DNA from: Tachypleus tridentatus
Lineage: Eukaryota > Arthropoda > Merostomata > Xiphosura > Limulidae
DNA length: 64,000 nt
Assembly: GCF_004210375.1 (NCBI RefSeq)
Contig: NC_134835.1
Span: forward strand, 72,012,447 to 72,076,446
Direction of reading: 5' to 3'
Shown here: positions 15,101-25,682 of the stretch, in pieces
Position numbering within the stretch: the first letter of the stretch is position 1
How the letters are laid out: each line of letters starts with the position of its first letter
The notes under the pieces: generated by a model
Told to the model about the DNA's origin: nothing
Databases searched by the model: none
The model's input: only the letters and a program-made list of their open reading frames with translations
Made by a program: the position numbers and the translations under genes

Positions 15101-16572
15101 AATCATTTACTTGTGGATATGCAAAAGCAGGAGGTGGAAGGCTAGTGGCAAATGTTGAAAACTTGCATTGATAAAGGGCAGTACTAATTCAAAAAAAGCT
15201 ATTTTATGAGAGGAAGTAAGAATCTATCAGAAATACATTGTCAGTTTAAGAAAATGCTAAATTTTTCATTATTGGTTTCAAAGATCACATCTTTAGGTTT
15301 TGTAGGATTTGTTATTAGACTTTGTTTTATTAAACACTTAACTTTTTTTGTTCAGACTAAGTTCAAATCAAGTGAAACCCATGTTTTGGTTTTATTCTGT
15401 AAAGTATGTTATTTTATTTTGTTTCTTGTAGTATTTTAAATAGCTAATAATCACAAATCCTATAAACAGTACAAATAAACTTGAGTTGTAATTTAAGAAA
15501 TAATTTTTACAAAATTGATTCTTTAAAAGTTTGATTTTCTTAAGTGAGGATTACTTAATAAATGACAATGTAAATCTTTTGTTATTCATTAGGTTAATCT
15601 TTTACACACGCTAAGTCTGTAGTTCTACATATTTTGAAAATTTGTAAAAGTGTGTAAAAGAAAATGCTGACTTTTATTGTTGCAGTTCTTTAAAATATTT
15701 GAAAAAGTTGATAACTGATCAATAAAACACATCTAACAAAGTGTTTCAAGAGATTGCTAATATTTATAATATTTTTTGTAGCATGCTGGGCATGTTACCA
15801 CAAAAGCTGTTTTGTCCCTGGAAAATGTTCAAAATGTGCAAGGATAGAAGCAAGGTATATTGCTTGCTTGTTTGTTTGTTTTTTCTAACATTTAATTTAA
15901 TGATAAATTGTCATTGTAAGCATACTTGGTGACATAAAAGCAACAAACCTTTAAGACATAAATCACATAAAAATCATAAATTTTCTCAGTCAGTCATTGT
16001 TTGTAGCCTACAGTATTCTCATGCTTTGTGACAGTCATTTTTTTACAGTTAGACATTAGACAAAATACCTTATATGGATCTCATTTTTTATGCATCTGAT
16101 ATACATACACACATATTTATGGGGGTAGTTGGCTGGTGATATGATTAACATTATTTTTTTTGTACCTTAAAACACTGCACTATCACTTGAATATTAAATT
16201 TGTAAGGTGAAAAAAGATATTGTGCAGTAAAATAGGGAGAATTCGGTTGGATACCGTAGATTAGTTTACTTTTTTTGCATACCACTAGGGGATTCAGGAT
16301 TTATTTCTACACTTTACCAGCTTCTGTATTCTCCATTTAAAATAATAAATATGTTTAAAATAAATAGAGAGGAAAAGGCAAAAAAAGTATAGTGTTTATT
16401 AGGTCTACAAAGCTTTATGTTGAGAGTATTTTGTTTTAATATTGCTCAAGAAATAGCAATGTGCACATTTTTATTATTGTGCATTAAACTGATTATAAAA
16501 CGTAAATTAATCAAGTTTTTGCTTTTCAGAAAACGCCGTTTGGAAGAGGAAGATGGCCGTCCTTTACCCTAG
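65..16572 (+). CDS. RUBCN: Rubicon, autophagy and endosome maturation regulator (3' part, 12 exons)
   Basis: Exons: 65-112, 923-994, 2024-2096, 3719-3869, 4121-4189, 6343-6416, 6765-6829, 8389-8689, 11615-11693, 11948-12116, 15782-15854, 16530-16572. All have AG/GT borders and compatible phases, giving 404 residues and a TAG stop. Rubicon proteins bind the UVRAG/Vps34 complex and Rab7 and restrain autophagosome and endosome maturation. Visible residues 1-90 are acidic and serine-rich. Residues 100-160 carry the motifs [21 protein letters not shown] and [12 protein letters not shown]. The cysteine-rich Rubicon-homology domain follows (about 170-391), with [29 protein letters not shown] and a final [12 protein letters not shown]. 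That last motif keeps the Cys and His positions known to be needed for human Rubicon to bind Rab7. The match is closer to Rubicon than to the related Pacer or PLEKHM1. The N-terminal RUN domain and start codon lie outside the window. Confidence 0.95.
923..994 (+). CDS. RUBCN: RUBCN exon: serine-rich linker
   Basis: 72-nt exon, also phase 1 at both ends. It encodes a Ser/Leu-rich segment ending SLSMASLYS. The acceptor is ttgcag; the donor, gttaag, is slightly off consensus. Confidence 0.85.
1161..1190. repeat. (AT)n microsatellite
   Basis: Thirty bases of alternating A and T, with one G interruption, in an intron. Confidence 0.9.
2024..2096 (+). CDS. RUBCN: RUBCN exon: linker with [14 protein letters not shown]
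   Basis: 73-nt exon, phase 1 in and phase 2 out. It encodes an acidic linker that is probably disordered. Borders are cgtag and gtaatt. Confidence 0.88.
2247..2925. repeat. Repeat family R1, copy A
   Basis: Shares many blocks, in the same order, with 37523-38299. Examples are 'ttttagtaaatttgt', 'aataaccatcca', 'ttttactg(c/t)t(t/c)(g/t)aaatcagc' and 'ccttgaaatttggta'. It also contains a short (AAT)n run near 2336. No coding motif was recognised, so the element class is unknown. Confidence 0.6.
3719..3869 (+). CDS. RUBCN: RUBCN exon: conserved middle segment
   Basis: 151-nt exon encoding the amphipathic stretch [20 protein letters not shown] and then [11 protein letters not shown], a motif conserved in Rubicon proteins just before the cysteine-rich region. 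It ends in phase 0. Confidence 0.93.
4121..4189 (+). CDS. RUBCN: RUBCN exon: [11 protein letters not shown] motif
   Basis: 69-nt phase-0 exon of 23 codons that continues directly from the SEQDAPQ motif of the previous exon. Borders are gtacag and gtaaac. Confidence 0.93.
4190..6342. other. RUBCN: RUBCN intron; only a SINE recognised
   Basis: 2.15-kb intron carrying the tRNA SINE at 5022-5299. Nothing else could be identified. Confidence 0.7.
5022..5299 (-). mobile_element. tRNA-derived SINE (type 1)
   Basis: On the minus strand it starts with a tRNA-like head: box A resembles TGGCCTGGCATAACCAG and box B is GGGTTTGAATCCC. A body follows, then a tail with GCACAGATAGCCC and TAGCTTTGCG, ending in repeated CAAA units. 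The length of about 280 bp is typical of a full tRNA SINE. Confidence 0.85.
6343..6416 (+). CDS. RUBCN: RUBCN exon: [12 protein letters not shown] motif
   Basis: 74-nt exon encoding the conserved lead-in to the Rubicon-homology domain. Borders are ttacag and gtgaga. It ends with two bases of a split Lys codon. Confidence 0.93.
6765..6829 (+). CDS. RUBCN: RUBCN exon: start of zinc-binding domain
   Basis: 65-nt exon encoding [19 protein letters not shown], with the first CxxC pair of the domain. It ends in phase 1, matching the next exon. Confidence 0.93.
6830..8388. other. RUBCN: RUBCN intron, nothing recognised
   Basis: AT-rich intron; no repeat, RNA gene or coding signal could be supported. 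Confidence 0.6.
8389..8689 (+). CDS. RUBCN: RUBCN exon: core of Rubicon-homology domain
   Basis: Longest exon of this gene (301 nt). It encodes [15 protein letters not shown], then a conserved helical part ([30 protein letters not shown]) and CRNCER. The acceptor follows a T-rich tract. Confidence 0.95.
9209..9595. repeat. Possible MITE-like element
   Basis: The left end, cagtaaagtctcaacac.., and the reverse complement of the right end share loosely matched GGACA/GGGCA-type blocks. Both resemble pogo/Tigger-type termini. The inverted match is imperfect and no clear target duplication is visible. Confidence 0.25.
10451..10873. repeat. Repeat family R3, copy A
   Basis: Begins tttggtggttacaag and ends at 'gactgagcctgtg(t/c)tgaga'. 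Related to copies at 22190-22441, 24271-24615 and 54579-54875. The shared middle includes 'ttcatggacaa' and '(a/t)gtttgtgaagatatac'-type blocks. Non-coding, class unknown. Confidence 0.55.
11615..11693 (+). CDS. RUBCN: RUBCN exon: helical segment
   Basis: 79-nt exon encoding a charged helical stretch ending [10 protein letters not shown], equivalent to the 'hLYSLnDL' segment of vertebrate Rubicon. Phases agree with both neighbours. Confidence 0.9.
11948..12116 (+). CDS. RUBCN: RUBCN exon: [14 protein letters not shown] zinc motif
   Basis: 169-nt exon encoding [31 protein letters not shown] and the conserved DIIFPFQL, and ending at the first cysteine of the last zinc cluster. Borders are actag and gtaaga. 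Confidence 0.95.
12251..12443 (-). repeat. DIRS-like left terminal inverted repeat
   Basis: Its reverse complement matches 15011-15216, with blocks such as 'cataatcattta(c)', '(g)gcagt(g/a)ctaatt' and 'ttattttatga'. Confidence 0.7.
13800..14930 (+). pseudogene. DIRS reverse transcriptase / RNase H remnant
   Basis: Fragments in several frames follow the order of DIRS RT palm motifs ([19 protein letters not shown]), then RNase H ([13 protein letters not shown], in which the D of TDNS is kept), then the ATDQLS..TEWSL signature. Stops and frameshifts interrupt every segment. Confidence 0.65.
15011..15216 (+). repeat. DIRS-like right terminal inverted repeat
   Basis: Inverted partner of 12251-12443; shares 'ggtggag', 'cataatcatttac', 'ggaag(g/a)(c/t)tagt' and 'aagggcagtactaatt'. 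A third, solo copy lies at 25683-25784. Confidence 0.7.
15782..15854 (+). CDS. RUBCN: RUBCN exon: ACYHKSC zinc cluster
   Basis: 73-nt exon encoding [21 protein letters not shown]. The His and flanking Cys match the positions whose mutation is known to abolish Rab7 binding in human Rubicon. It lies downstream of the DIRS-like insertion in the preceding intron. Confidence 0.94.
15855..16529. other. RUBCN: RUBCN last intron, nothing recognised
   Basis: AT-rich intron with no identifiable repeat or gene. Confidence 0.6.
16530..16572 (+). CDS. RUBCN: RUBCN last coding exon with stop
   Basis: 43-nt terminal coding exon encoding a basic then acidic tail ([14 protein letters not shown]) followed by TAG at 16570-16572. 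The tail after the zinc cluster is much shorter than in vertebrate Rubicon. Confidence 0.88.
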
Positions 16573-16630
16573 TAAATGTTATTGATGAAATTATAATAAT
16601 ATAAATAAAATAAATCTAGTCTGCTTACTT
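16573..16630 (+). promoter_or_regulatory. RUBCN: RUBCN 3' UTR with candidate poly(A) signal
   Basis: An AATAAA lies at 16604-16609, about 32 nt after the stop. Other A-rich signals occur further on, so the true 3' end is not fixed by sequence alone. Confidence 0.4.
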
Positions 16631-19600
16631 TGTAAAGTCTGGTGCAAAATCAACAGTTGTATTTAATAGTAAAATCTGCCTTAATTTGCAGAAATCTGTC
16701 CAGTCTACTGTCTCAGCATATATAACAACCATTGAATACCTTCAGGAGCACTATGGATACATTAAAACAAAGACACTTAAATATTGGAAAATTTGTAATA
16801 TCTTGAACTGTATCTTTTATATTTAATCATTTGTATTTTTTATTTTTGTTTTTACATTTTTTTCTTTTACTTCCAGCAAACACATTGGTTTATTAAATAA
16901 TTTAAAATGTTTCTCAGTTAAATGCAGCTACTAAAAGATGAAGCTCCAAATGGTATAAAATAGGAGTTGTAGTATCAGAGTTCTTCTAGTTTCAGGATTG
17001 TAGTGGCTTAAATCTCAGGTTCTGATTTAAGATTTTAGATCTTTTTCTTATCTGACCATAATAATATTGCAAAAAATGCAAACTCAAATGACTGGTAAAC
17101 TTAATCACTTGAATAGAAAAATTTGTTATAAAAACTGTTGTATTACGAATGTCAATTTGAATTAGATCCATATTAACCTGAAATGACCTGAGTTGGTCAA
17201 AACTGTGTTTTGTGCTTTATTGTAGGGGTATAAGCACTTTAATTAAAATAGTTTTAAAAATCTCATTTACAAATCCTGGGATTTTAGGAGCCCCAAGAAT
17301 AAAAAAAGAGAACTCAAGTAGACAAATTTTGTTATGAAAAAAGAAACTGTAATTAATCCTTTTTTAAAACTCCATTCTGGACCTCATCTAGCTTTGCAAA
17401 ATAATTACATTTCTCAATTTTTTGAATTAGTTAATTAGGTGTGCATCTTTATTACAAATTGCTAAGTTTGAAACAGTTTTATAAAATAATACTTTAGTGT
17501 TATTCTTATTTATAACTATAAAAATGTCTTCAGAACACTTTGATGTGGAGAGTATTTCATTTAAGGAACTTGATTTTTAAGCTGCATTGTCTTGGTAAAT
17601 TATTATTCACATATATATTATGTATTTTTAGATTTCCTGAATATGAATCTGATGAGAGTTTTCTGATTCACCATTTCCCTGAATCTGAAGTACAAAAGCA
17701 AACATGGTTGTATATGTAATATTTGTTGAATGATATAAACAGTATTTTCTTAATATCTAAACAAAACTGCCATAAGTTATTTTGGACCTCAAAACTCTCA
17801 CTAGAAATGAAAGAAAATAATTTTATTTGTGATATGAATATGCACATTAGAAAGAAAGATATTGGTAAAAGTCTAAAATGTTTATTATTCTAACCTAATT
17901 ACATCAAATATTTTAGAAATAAAATTATCTTCAAGTTACTTTTAAGGAGATGCTGAGATAAAAGGCCAAGCTTTTAATCTAATCAGCTTAGTGGAAACAT
18001 TTCACAAAATGTTAAAGGAAAGTCATTTTGGAGTAATTTTTGTTGAGTAAAAACCTTAGTATCATATTTTTTCTCAGTAGACTAACAATTTAATAACGTC
18101 TACCAATTATTTTGCTGTAGTCATTCACAGGTAATTACACTTAACTTTGAAGTTTATTTGATTGGACTAAAAGGTTCAGTTAATGTTAACTTGCTATATC
18201 AATGAGTAAAATGTTGTTTTTTTATTTGTAGTTTTTAATGAAATACAACTTGAAACTAAGGAATATCTAATGTAGTGTAAAATCCTCTTTACAACACGAA
18301 CATTCCACTTAAATATTTGATGTTAAAATCTAGTTTAAGTACATATACTTTTATGAATTGTTCACTTGTACTTAACTGAGTATCAGGAAACTGTATTTAC
18401 AGTTTCTAACTTTGTCTTCTTCATGATACTTTGTAAAAATATGTTCCAATTTTTTGAATAATAATGAACAGCAAAAGTGTTTAAAACTGCAAATCTACAG
18501 ATTTAGGATAGCATGATATATTTTGTTACTTTTATATTAAAATGGAAGTTTGGTTAGTTGAAGATACGAATCCTCTTTAGCATCAGTTGTTTTTGTTTGC
18601 TAAATAAACAAATTTAACAGTTTGATCACTGCTGACAGAGAATTTAAGAATATGTGATTATTATTAATACCTTAAATGTTTTTATATTTATCTTTAGTCT
18701 CATTAATTAAAACTGCTTTTGTTGTAAGTTGTGTACATAAATGTTGTACATAAGCTACTAATGTATTGTATATTGTGCTCAAAGTTTTGCAATTAAAACA
18801 CTTTCAAAATACAAGATAGTTTCATCCCATAGATACACCTCATTCAAAAGTTCTGTTTAATAGAAGCAGTTATTATAATTCAAACTCACCATAATATTGA
18901 TACACACACATGCTGATTTTGTATTTTTAATAATTTAATGTCAAATAAATATAACGGAACTTAAGCATGTAAACTATATTCACAGTACCCTTGATCTGTG
19001 ACGAAGGGATACCAGTCAGTCACGGCTAGTAACCGAATTAACTAGTAATTAGTTTTAATTCTTTTTCAGCTGCTCATCTGTTACCATAAAAAAAAGACTT
19101 GTTAAAATAGCCAAAAATTCAAACGTATTTTTTTATTAGAAAGACAATTGTCTCATTTAATTTGGCTAATTATTTATGTTTACAAGAAGAACATCATATT
19201 GTTGATTATTTCTATGCTAGGTTAACTGAGTGCATAATCAGTTAATTGCAGGGTTTTTTTTTGTAATTGCATATATTTCTAATCCGATTATGTTAGGGAT
19301 TGTTCCAAGTAATTATATTGCCTTTTCTGAGCTGATGAACTATTGTGGATAGATCAACATTACAAATACGTTTGCAAGTTCCTAAATTTCTTTTTCCCAC
19401 TTATTAGAGTCCACAATCACATAGGTTGCTGTATAGTGTTTTTTGTTATACTGTAATAAAATAGTAACATAATAAAAGCTAGAGTCTGCTGATAGGGAAT
19501 GACTATATTGTGCATCTGTAATATACAGGTAACATAGTTCAGACTATTCTGTTTCATATCTTACCTGCCAATAGCTCATTGAGTTTATTTAGGATTTACA

Positions 19601-19690
19601 ATAGTCGCATAACATATTTAAGTGTTCCTACAATGTTAGTCTGTATCTCCAATAAGTAAACTGTTTGACCTAAGTTAGGGCAATCAACTA
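16631..19690. other. RUBCN distal 3' UTR / intergenic, nothing recognised
   Basis: AT-rich sequence without coding homology. The mature 3' UTR may run some distance into it. Confidence 0.5.
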
Positions 19691-19699
19691 TTTGAATGA

Positions 19700-20560
19700 C
19701 ATATATATATACACATTTCGAGCTTCCTACACACTGAAGGACATTTGCGACGTCATTTAGAAGCACAAACCTTAACTGTGAGACATTGTTAAGAAGGCTT
19801 ACTGCCTAGACTGTGGATTGCTGAAGAATGGAAGTCCCGAGTTCTTCACAGAACTCCAACCTGGCCATAGACTGCCACCTTCCAGCCAGTCAAAACACCC
19901 TAACCTCTTATTGAGGAACATGGATTTTTCCATAGGTACTCAAGAAATCAAAGACAGCCTGTAAAAAGATTATCCTAAGTCAATCCACAATGTTCAACAG
20001 GAAACGTAACGCCTTTTGTAAAGGTAGTAGCTATTTCCTATAAGCCTACATGTAAATTCTTGTCCCCATGATTTTTCTTCAGTTTCTTCCACTTTAGGAG
20101 GGTCAAACCTTACCCCAGATGACAGCCAGGAACCAAATAACCCCACACAATGCTGCTTAAGCCTCAGAAATGAACACAAACACTGCTAAATCATCTATAT
20201 GCTGGAGAGACCCACCAAATCTCTCAAACTAAAGCAATGGAAACTATTTCCGATATTGTCCCTCTACCAATCGGATCGGACAATAACAGAGATATGACAT
20301 CAAAAACAGACCCAGCTGGAACAACATAACACTCTGAAAATGAAATGAAAAAATATGAAGAAACAATGAATGCTTTCTCCAATCTTAATTTTCCAAGTGG
20401 ATTCTTCTCAACATCAAGTTTCTCCTTATGTCAGCTGAAACTGACACCACAAACAGCTAGAAACTCAACAAATATTCATATATGCTGAGAAGATCATTGT
20501 ATTTCCTTGCAAGTTACATATCCTACCTCAGCGAAGAGAGGATTTAATGATTTTTTAACA
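19700..20560. mobile_element. Unclassified less AT-rich block, probable transposon fossil
   Basis: Base composition is clearly less AT-rich than its surroundings, with codon-like texture in several frames and many stops. I could not match it to a known family. It may be part of a non-LTR element ORF1, but no zinc knuckle or enzyme motif was seen. Confidence 0.35.
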
Positions 20561-22189
20561 AGCTGGAACTAACTTTTGTTTTTTGCTTTTCTTTATTATT
20601 AGTCAAGGTAACAGCTCAGATACTATCAGGATAAATACTTAGCATCTGGGTAAGGAAAAGTGGGTTGTTTTTTTTATGTACTCAAATTTTAATCCCACAT
20701 CTAAATATATGACACTGAAGTTTTAGGTACCAACCACAGCAAAGGAGTTAGCCCCCCCCTCTCACCTTAATTCCCAATATGGGTGTTTCTGGCTAATGTA
20801 ATTCAAACATTTTGCATCATTTTACTCAACCAAATAATTATTCATTCATGTATCCAGCCAACAGACCCCTTGAGATGAAGAGAAATTACCATTTCTAAAC
20901 ACTTAATGGTTGTTTTCCAAAGGCTTACTCTCTCCAGCTTCTCTTCTGGACTCAAAAATAATTTTCTGAAAACCTTAATCTGAAATAAATATCCTATTAT
21001 GTTAGACTAGATCTATAAAAACATTAGACATTTCAAATATATTCAACATATTTGGCTAATAAAAAAAACCTTTTATGAGCAGGGTAGAGAAAATTTGAGT
21101 ATACCCTGGTTCTCTTTCAGGATTAAAAATGTAAACTTGTTTTTGGGACCTGATACAATTCAATCCAATAACAATAACTGTGTATCTGGTCATATTTCAC
21201 TGCCTCAATCTGCCATACCTGCTAAAGAAAGTGCTCAATAGGCAGACATAAAAGGGATGAGGTTATCAAGGAAACAATGAACCAGTGGGATGCTAAATAA
21301 AATTATAAATTTGAAGGTTCAAATGATTATTTTGAATTTTGCTATAATTAGGCCATTATTCCACCAATAAATAATTGGATTGACTATTACACTTTAACAC
21401 CTTCACAGGTCTTTGGGCTTCAAACTCCTGACCCTTAGGTTACAAGTCAAATGCTGTACCCAACACAGCATGCCAGGTCATGAAAATTGAAATGCTGAGG
21501 TTTATGTAAGGGAAGTTAATGTCAATTCATAAAATAAATTTTCAAAACATTATTAGATGGTATGGAATTTAAGACAATGTTTATGCTACATAACTTAAAT
21601 TAAAATAAGTTGTGTTTATCACAGAATTTTATAAATGTCGTGTAATGTTTTGAAAGAAAAACCTCTACTAAGTTTATATGTTATACTTTTCCATATAAAA
21701 ATCTTTAAATTACAATGCATTCTAGCAAATATCGTAAGTTATAACAGGTAATTATTATAGCAACTTTTCTTTAAAATGCTTGTGTGTAAATTTAGAGCTA
21801 AAAATATAAAATCACCTGTTTTAATGGAAGCTTTAAAAGGGATTTTTTTTTTTTCCATTAGACATTTGTGTTCTTAATCTACATACTGTTAACCATTTCC
21901 AGATGGGTAACAAGTGAAAGGCCATGTTATTACATTTTTGACTCACATTCAAAATTGTATTGAACTACTATTTTATGAATTTTTGTCATTAAGTTTAGTA
22001 TCAAACTGTATAACAAAAAAGACAACTTATATTTTTCTAATTTTATGTGGTGGCTATGAAATAAAATTGTATGGATACATACAGATATTCATTGGTGAAA
22101 ATAAAGTATTTTCTTGAGCAATGTTTGATAAAACTATCTTCGCATAATAAGGATTCAGCATATGAAATTTGTAAACTTTCTAATGGATA
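20561..22189. other. Intergenic; only a SINE head recognised
   Basis: Contains the SINE fragment at 21405-21482. The rest gave no recognisable feature. Confidence 0.5.
21405..21482 (-). mobile_element. tRNA-derived SINE head fragment
   Basis: On the minus strand it reads GACCTGGCATG... to a decayed box B (AGGAGTTTGAAGCCC). This resembles the tRNA-like head of the SINE at 5022-5299; the body and tail are missing. Confidence 0.6.
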
Positions 22190-22441
22190 AAAGTATTTTT
22201 AATCTTAAATTGAAAATGACTACATTGGATAGGCAATTTTACCTATGACTATAAAACACTGTTTAACAAACTGTAAGGCTTAATAAAATATGATAATTGC
22301 ATATCAAAACACTAATGTTTACTGATAATCTGCCAAATTTCATGAACATACACTTGCTAATTTAAAAGAAATAGCATGAAAACTATAAAGAGCACAAAAT
22401 GGTTACAAGGTTAGTCCCAGGGACTGAGCCTGTGCTGAGAA
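22190..22441. repeat. Repeat family R3, copy B
   Basis: Shares 'ttaatcttaaattgaaaatgac'-like and 'actaatgtttact' blocks, and the terminal 'ggttacaaggttagtcccagggactgagcctgtgctgaga', with copy A at 10451-10873. Confidence 0.55.
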
Positions 22442-24270
22442 CTAAGATCTCATCTAGACTAATCAAAATTTCTTTGATAGTTTTGATACTAACTTATTCC
22501 ATGTTTGAATAGCACTGGAAAATACCCTTCCATTTTACTTTTGATAAGGTTCACTAAATAGTTTCACATCACTAATAAGTTAATCAATTAACACATTAGT
22601 CAATATATAATCAGTCATATCTTAACATTATGTATTGAATCCTAACTATGTATTTAATGCAAGGAGAGATGGCAATAATTTACTTAGAGTTTAGATAAGA
22701 GACATCTGCAAGTCATCATGATGCTAGACATGGTCTCTTTCTAATTACAGCACCTCTTTGTGGGACTTTTTTCCAACTTCAAAGACTATCTTGTGGAGAT
22801 TATCTACCTTCAATAACCACTGAGAACTCCCTTTCTGGCTTCCAACAAGGGTTTTTATACTAGATAGTTCTGATATTCTCACAATCTTCCAAATAGTGTA
22901 CACAGCTACCAGGAACTAGGTCTGGCACTTAATTGGTTGATTCTCTTCAATTTCCTTGTAATCCTCAGAACCTAAACCACTGATTACAGGTAAATTTGGT
23001 AAATCAGCAACTTTCTTACATATATCCCTACACACACTTTTCATATGGATATTATATCAAAGTTCAGCATTAACCTTTTGTGTCAACTACATACAATGTA
23101 AACATCTCTTGCTACAACAGTGGCATCAATTCATGATTTAATTCCCATTCTCTATGAGGCTTTCATAACCTTCCTTATGACCACAGTAGCATTGTTAAGA
23201 GATAATATAAACTTTTTTCTTGGTACATTTCTCTTCTTGGTCAATTGTCATTACATATATTTTTGATGCCTTTATGAAGTGTGCATCACACCAATTCCTC
23301 TATATATATTTTCCCTATACTTGAAGCACATGCAATACCCAAAAATGCTTCATTCCTCTCCTTTAGAAATTTTTATCATCAATAAAAATATCACCATCTG
23401 ACCTCTGTTTCCATTCTTCCACTTGTATGTCGAATAACATTTACAATAATTCCACAGATATCTTACTTTACTGACTAGTCTTTAGATGATTAACAAGTTA
23501 CTGCCTTTACTCCTTAAATACCTGAATAATTCACTGGATTTTTTCAATTCTGTTTCATTACAGAACTTTTGAAAAGATAGACCCCTTCTATTTCATCCTC
23601 TCTTTTAGAATACAGAAATGTTTAATTATATTTTACCTATAACCAGTAGAAAGTATTTTTCATCTATTAAATTGTATATGTTATATTATGAATGGTTAAA
23701 TGTCAATTTCAATCAGAGTATCAACTGTTCCTGTAAGAAAGTTACAAGTCTTCTCATGTAGTTAGAAAACCAGAAAAAGTTTAAGAGAAAAGGGAACTTG
23801 TCTATTTTTTGTGTGTTATTTATCCATACTATTTGGTGCATTATCTAGTTAAATAATAATTATTAAGTGCATCACTATCACTTGTATAAAAACAAAACAT
23901 TAGGGTTAACTCTAGTTGACAATCAACAGCAGGAAAAAAAGATTGGTTAAGTATTTCATTTCTTGTTTATTCTTTACATATAATTATAAAGTAACTAAAA
24001 ATAGGGATCTTAAACTAATCTTAACTAAAGTAAATAATATAATAAAAATGTTTTATAAGACATACAAGTAGCTTATGGGTAGTGCAATTCATTGCAAAAT
24101 GTGAACTGCATGTTTTCCCAGTGGTTCAAAAAGCAATAAAACAATCAAATTTAATTATAAATACATATACTGTTTGGAACTTACACCTACTTATGATAAA
24201 TGAATGTAGTTTCATGTTACAACTGGAAGTCATTCTAGAAGGAAAAAAATAATTTATATTTATTTCAATT
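22442..24270. other. Intergenic, unclassified, possibly repetitive
   Basis: The stretch 22740-23640 is less AT-rich and reads on the minus strand like broken protein sequence, but no family could be named. Confidence 0.35.
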
Positions 24271-24615
24271 ATTTTTGGTGGTTAAGAGGTTGATAAAATT
24301 GACTGATTCTGTTTTGAGGTAAGGTAGAGAAAATAAACTATAAACTTTAACTGAAGAAAACATTTTAAATGAAGTTAGGAGGTTTTAGGGATTAAACAAA
24401 GGGAAGGAGATTTTTGAAATACAGAAAAGTATTTTTAATTTTAACATGAAAATTACTCTGTACATGGATTATTAAAAGCAATTCTCAATATATTCATGGA
24501 CAAATATTTATTTTATTAAAAATACTTCACTAAAAATATGGTTTTTTCATATGTGAAAGACTGCCAAAGTTTGTGAAGATATACACACAATACTGAAAGT
24601 CAGAAGTATTAAATC
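24271..24615. repeat. Repeat family R3, copy C
   Basis: Begins atttttggtggtta, like copy A, and contains 'atattcatggacaa' and 'gtttgtgaagatatac' in the same order. Confidence 0.55.
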
Positions 24616-25012
24616 CATAAAAACTTTTAACAAGTACAAAGAAATCACATGGCTGGTCAAATTGATCGAGACTAAATTGAGAGAGTTAATATAAATTAAT
24701 ACATAAAATTGAAGACCATCATATGACAGTCTTTCTTCAGTTCTTTCTAGTGTAATAAGCTTTCTCTGAATCTCCACTGTTAATTATCCACTCATAACAC
24801 ATATGCTTTCCATTTAACACAATGTTTAAAAGGCTACATGTGATAGTCACACACAATAGAACAATCATGAGTCAATTTATATATACCATGCAACTGAAGT
24901 TTGAGATTAGTACATTACTTTGGAGTAGTTATTACTATAGGTTTGATTTATGTCCTGATAAACTTCAATTAAATCTGAGAAGTCATATTATCCTTCTTCC
25001 CCTACGAAATTA

Positions 25013-25058
25013 AGTGGCCAACCTTGTCACATTTAAAACATTGTAAGTCATTAGGTTT
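25013..25058 (-). pseudogene. Retroelement gag zinc-knuckle remnant
   Basis: The minus strand encodes NDLQCFKCDKVGHLIS and then a stop: a CCHC knuckle whose fourth ligand is lost. This suggests a decayed LTR-retrotransposon gag, but no LTRs were found. Confidence 0.4.
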
Positions 25059-25682
25059 ATTGTGCCTGTCCTACCAACTTGCTCTGCTAATTCTATCCTT
25101 GCTTACAACAGTGTTGAATCTTGTATATATGTTTTACTTTGTTCACACTTCTCAATCAAGTTTAGGACTGTTGCATCCGACATGTTCCATTTACATGGCT
25201 ATGAGCTGCACTGCTAAGCAAACCTTGTTCATAATTAGATTTTAAAGGATTATGAATCATTAGTTCATTTCGGTGTCTGTACACCCTGAATAATATATTT
25301 CCTAATTCTTGCAACATATGGCCAAACACTCAGACCAACTTGCCTAACTGCCAAATTAATTTATGAGTCTGAGTCAAAATTGTATTCAGTGTCTTTTGCT
25401 TTCTTTATTCTTCTGTGAATGTATGTGTTAAAAAATGAAAATGTGTGGTCTTACTTCATCAGAAATCCTGATATAATGTTTTGCTTCTCCTGCAGTTCTT
25501 GCTCTCAAAATATCTCATTTTGAACATTGGTCCAACCCAAACTTCTGGCAACTTCATTTAAATTGAATTGTCATAATATAATTTTTTTGCCTTTTTGAAG
25601 CATGTATCTCAACTCTCCTTACTGTGTATATTTTTGTGATACTTGAAGCATTTGGGATGCTCAGAAGTACTGCAAATGCTTT

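Larger units (their letters stand above)
12251..15216 (+). mobile_element. Degenerate DIRS-type retrotransposon with inverted terminal repeats
   Basis: About 3 kb, in the RUBCN intron between 12116 and 15782. The ends are inverted repeats (12251-12443 against 15011-15216). Between them the plus strand carries fragments, in shifting frames, that match the RT and RNase H of DIRS elements. At 13800-14100 these are KFTMES, then YIST.PPLRHP and [15 protein letters not shown]. At 14500-14930 they are [32 protein letters not shown] and [20 protein letters not shown]. The tyrosine recombinase expected after RNase H is absent. Numerous stops and frameshifts show a dead copy. Confidence 0.7.
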
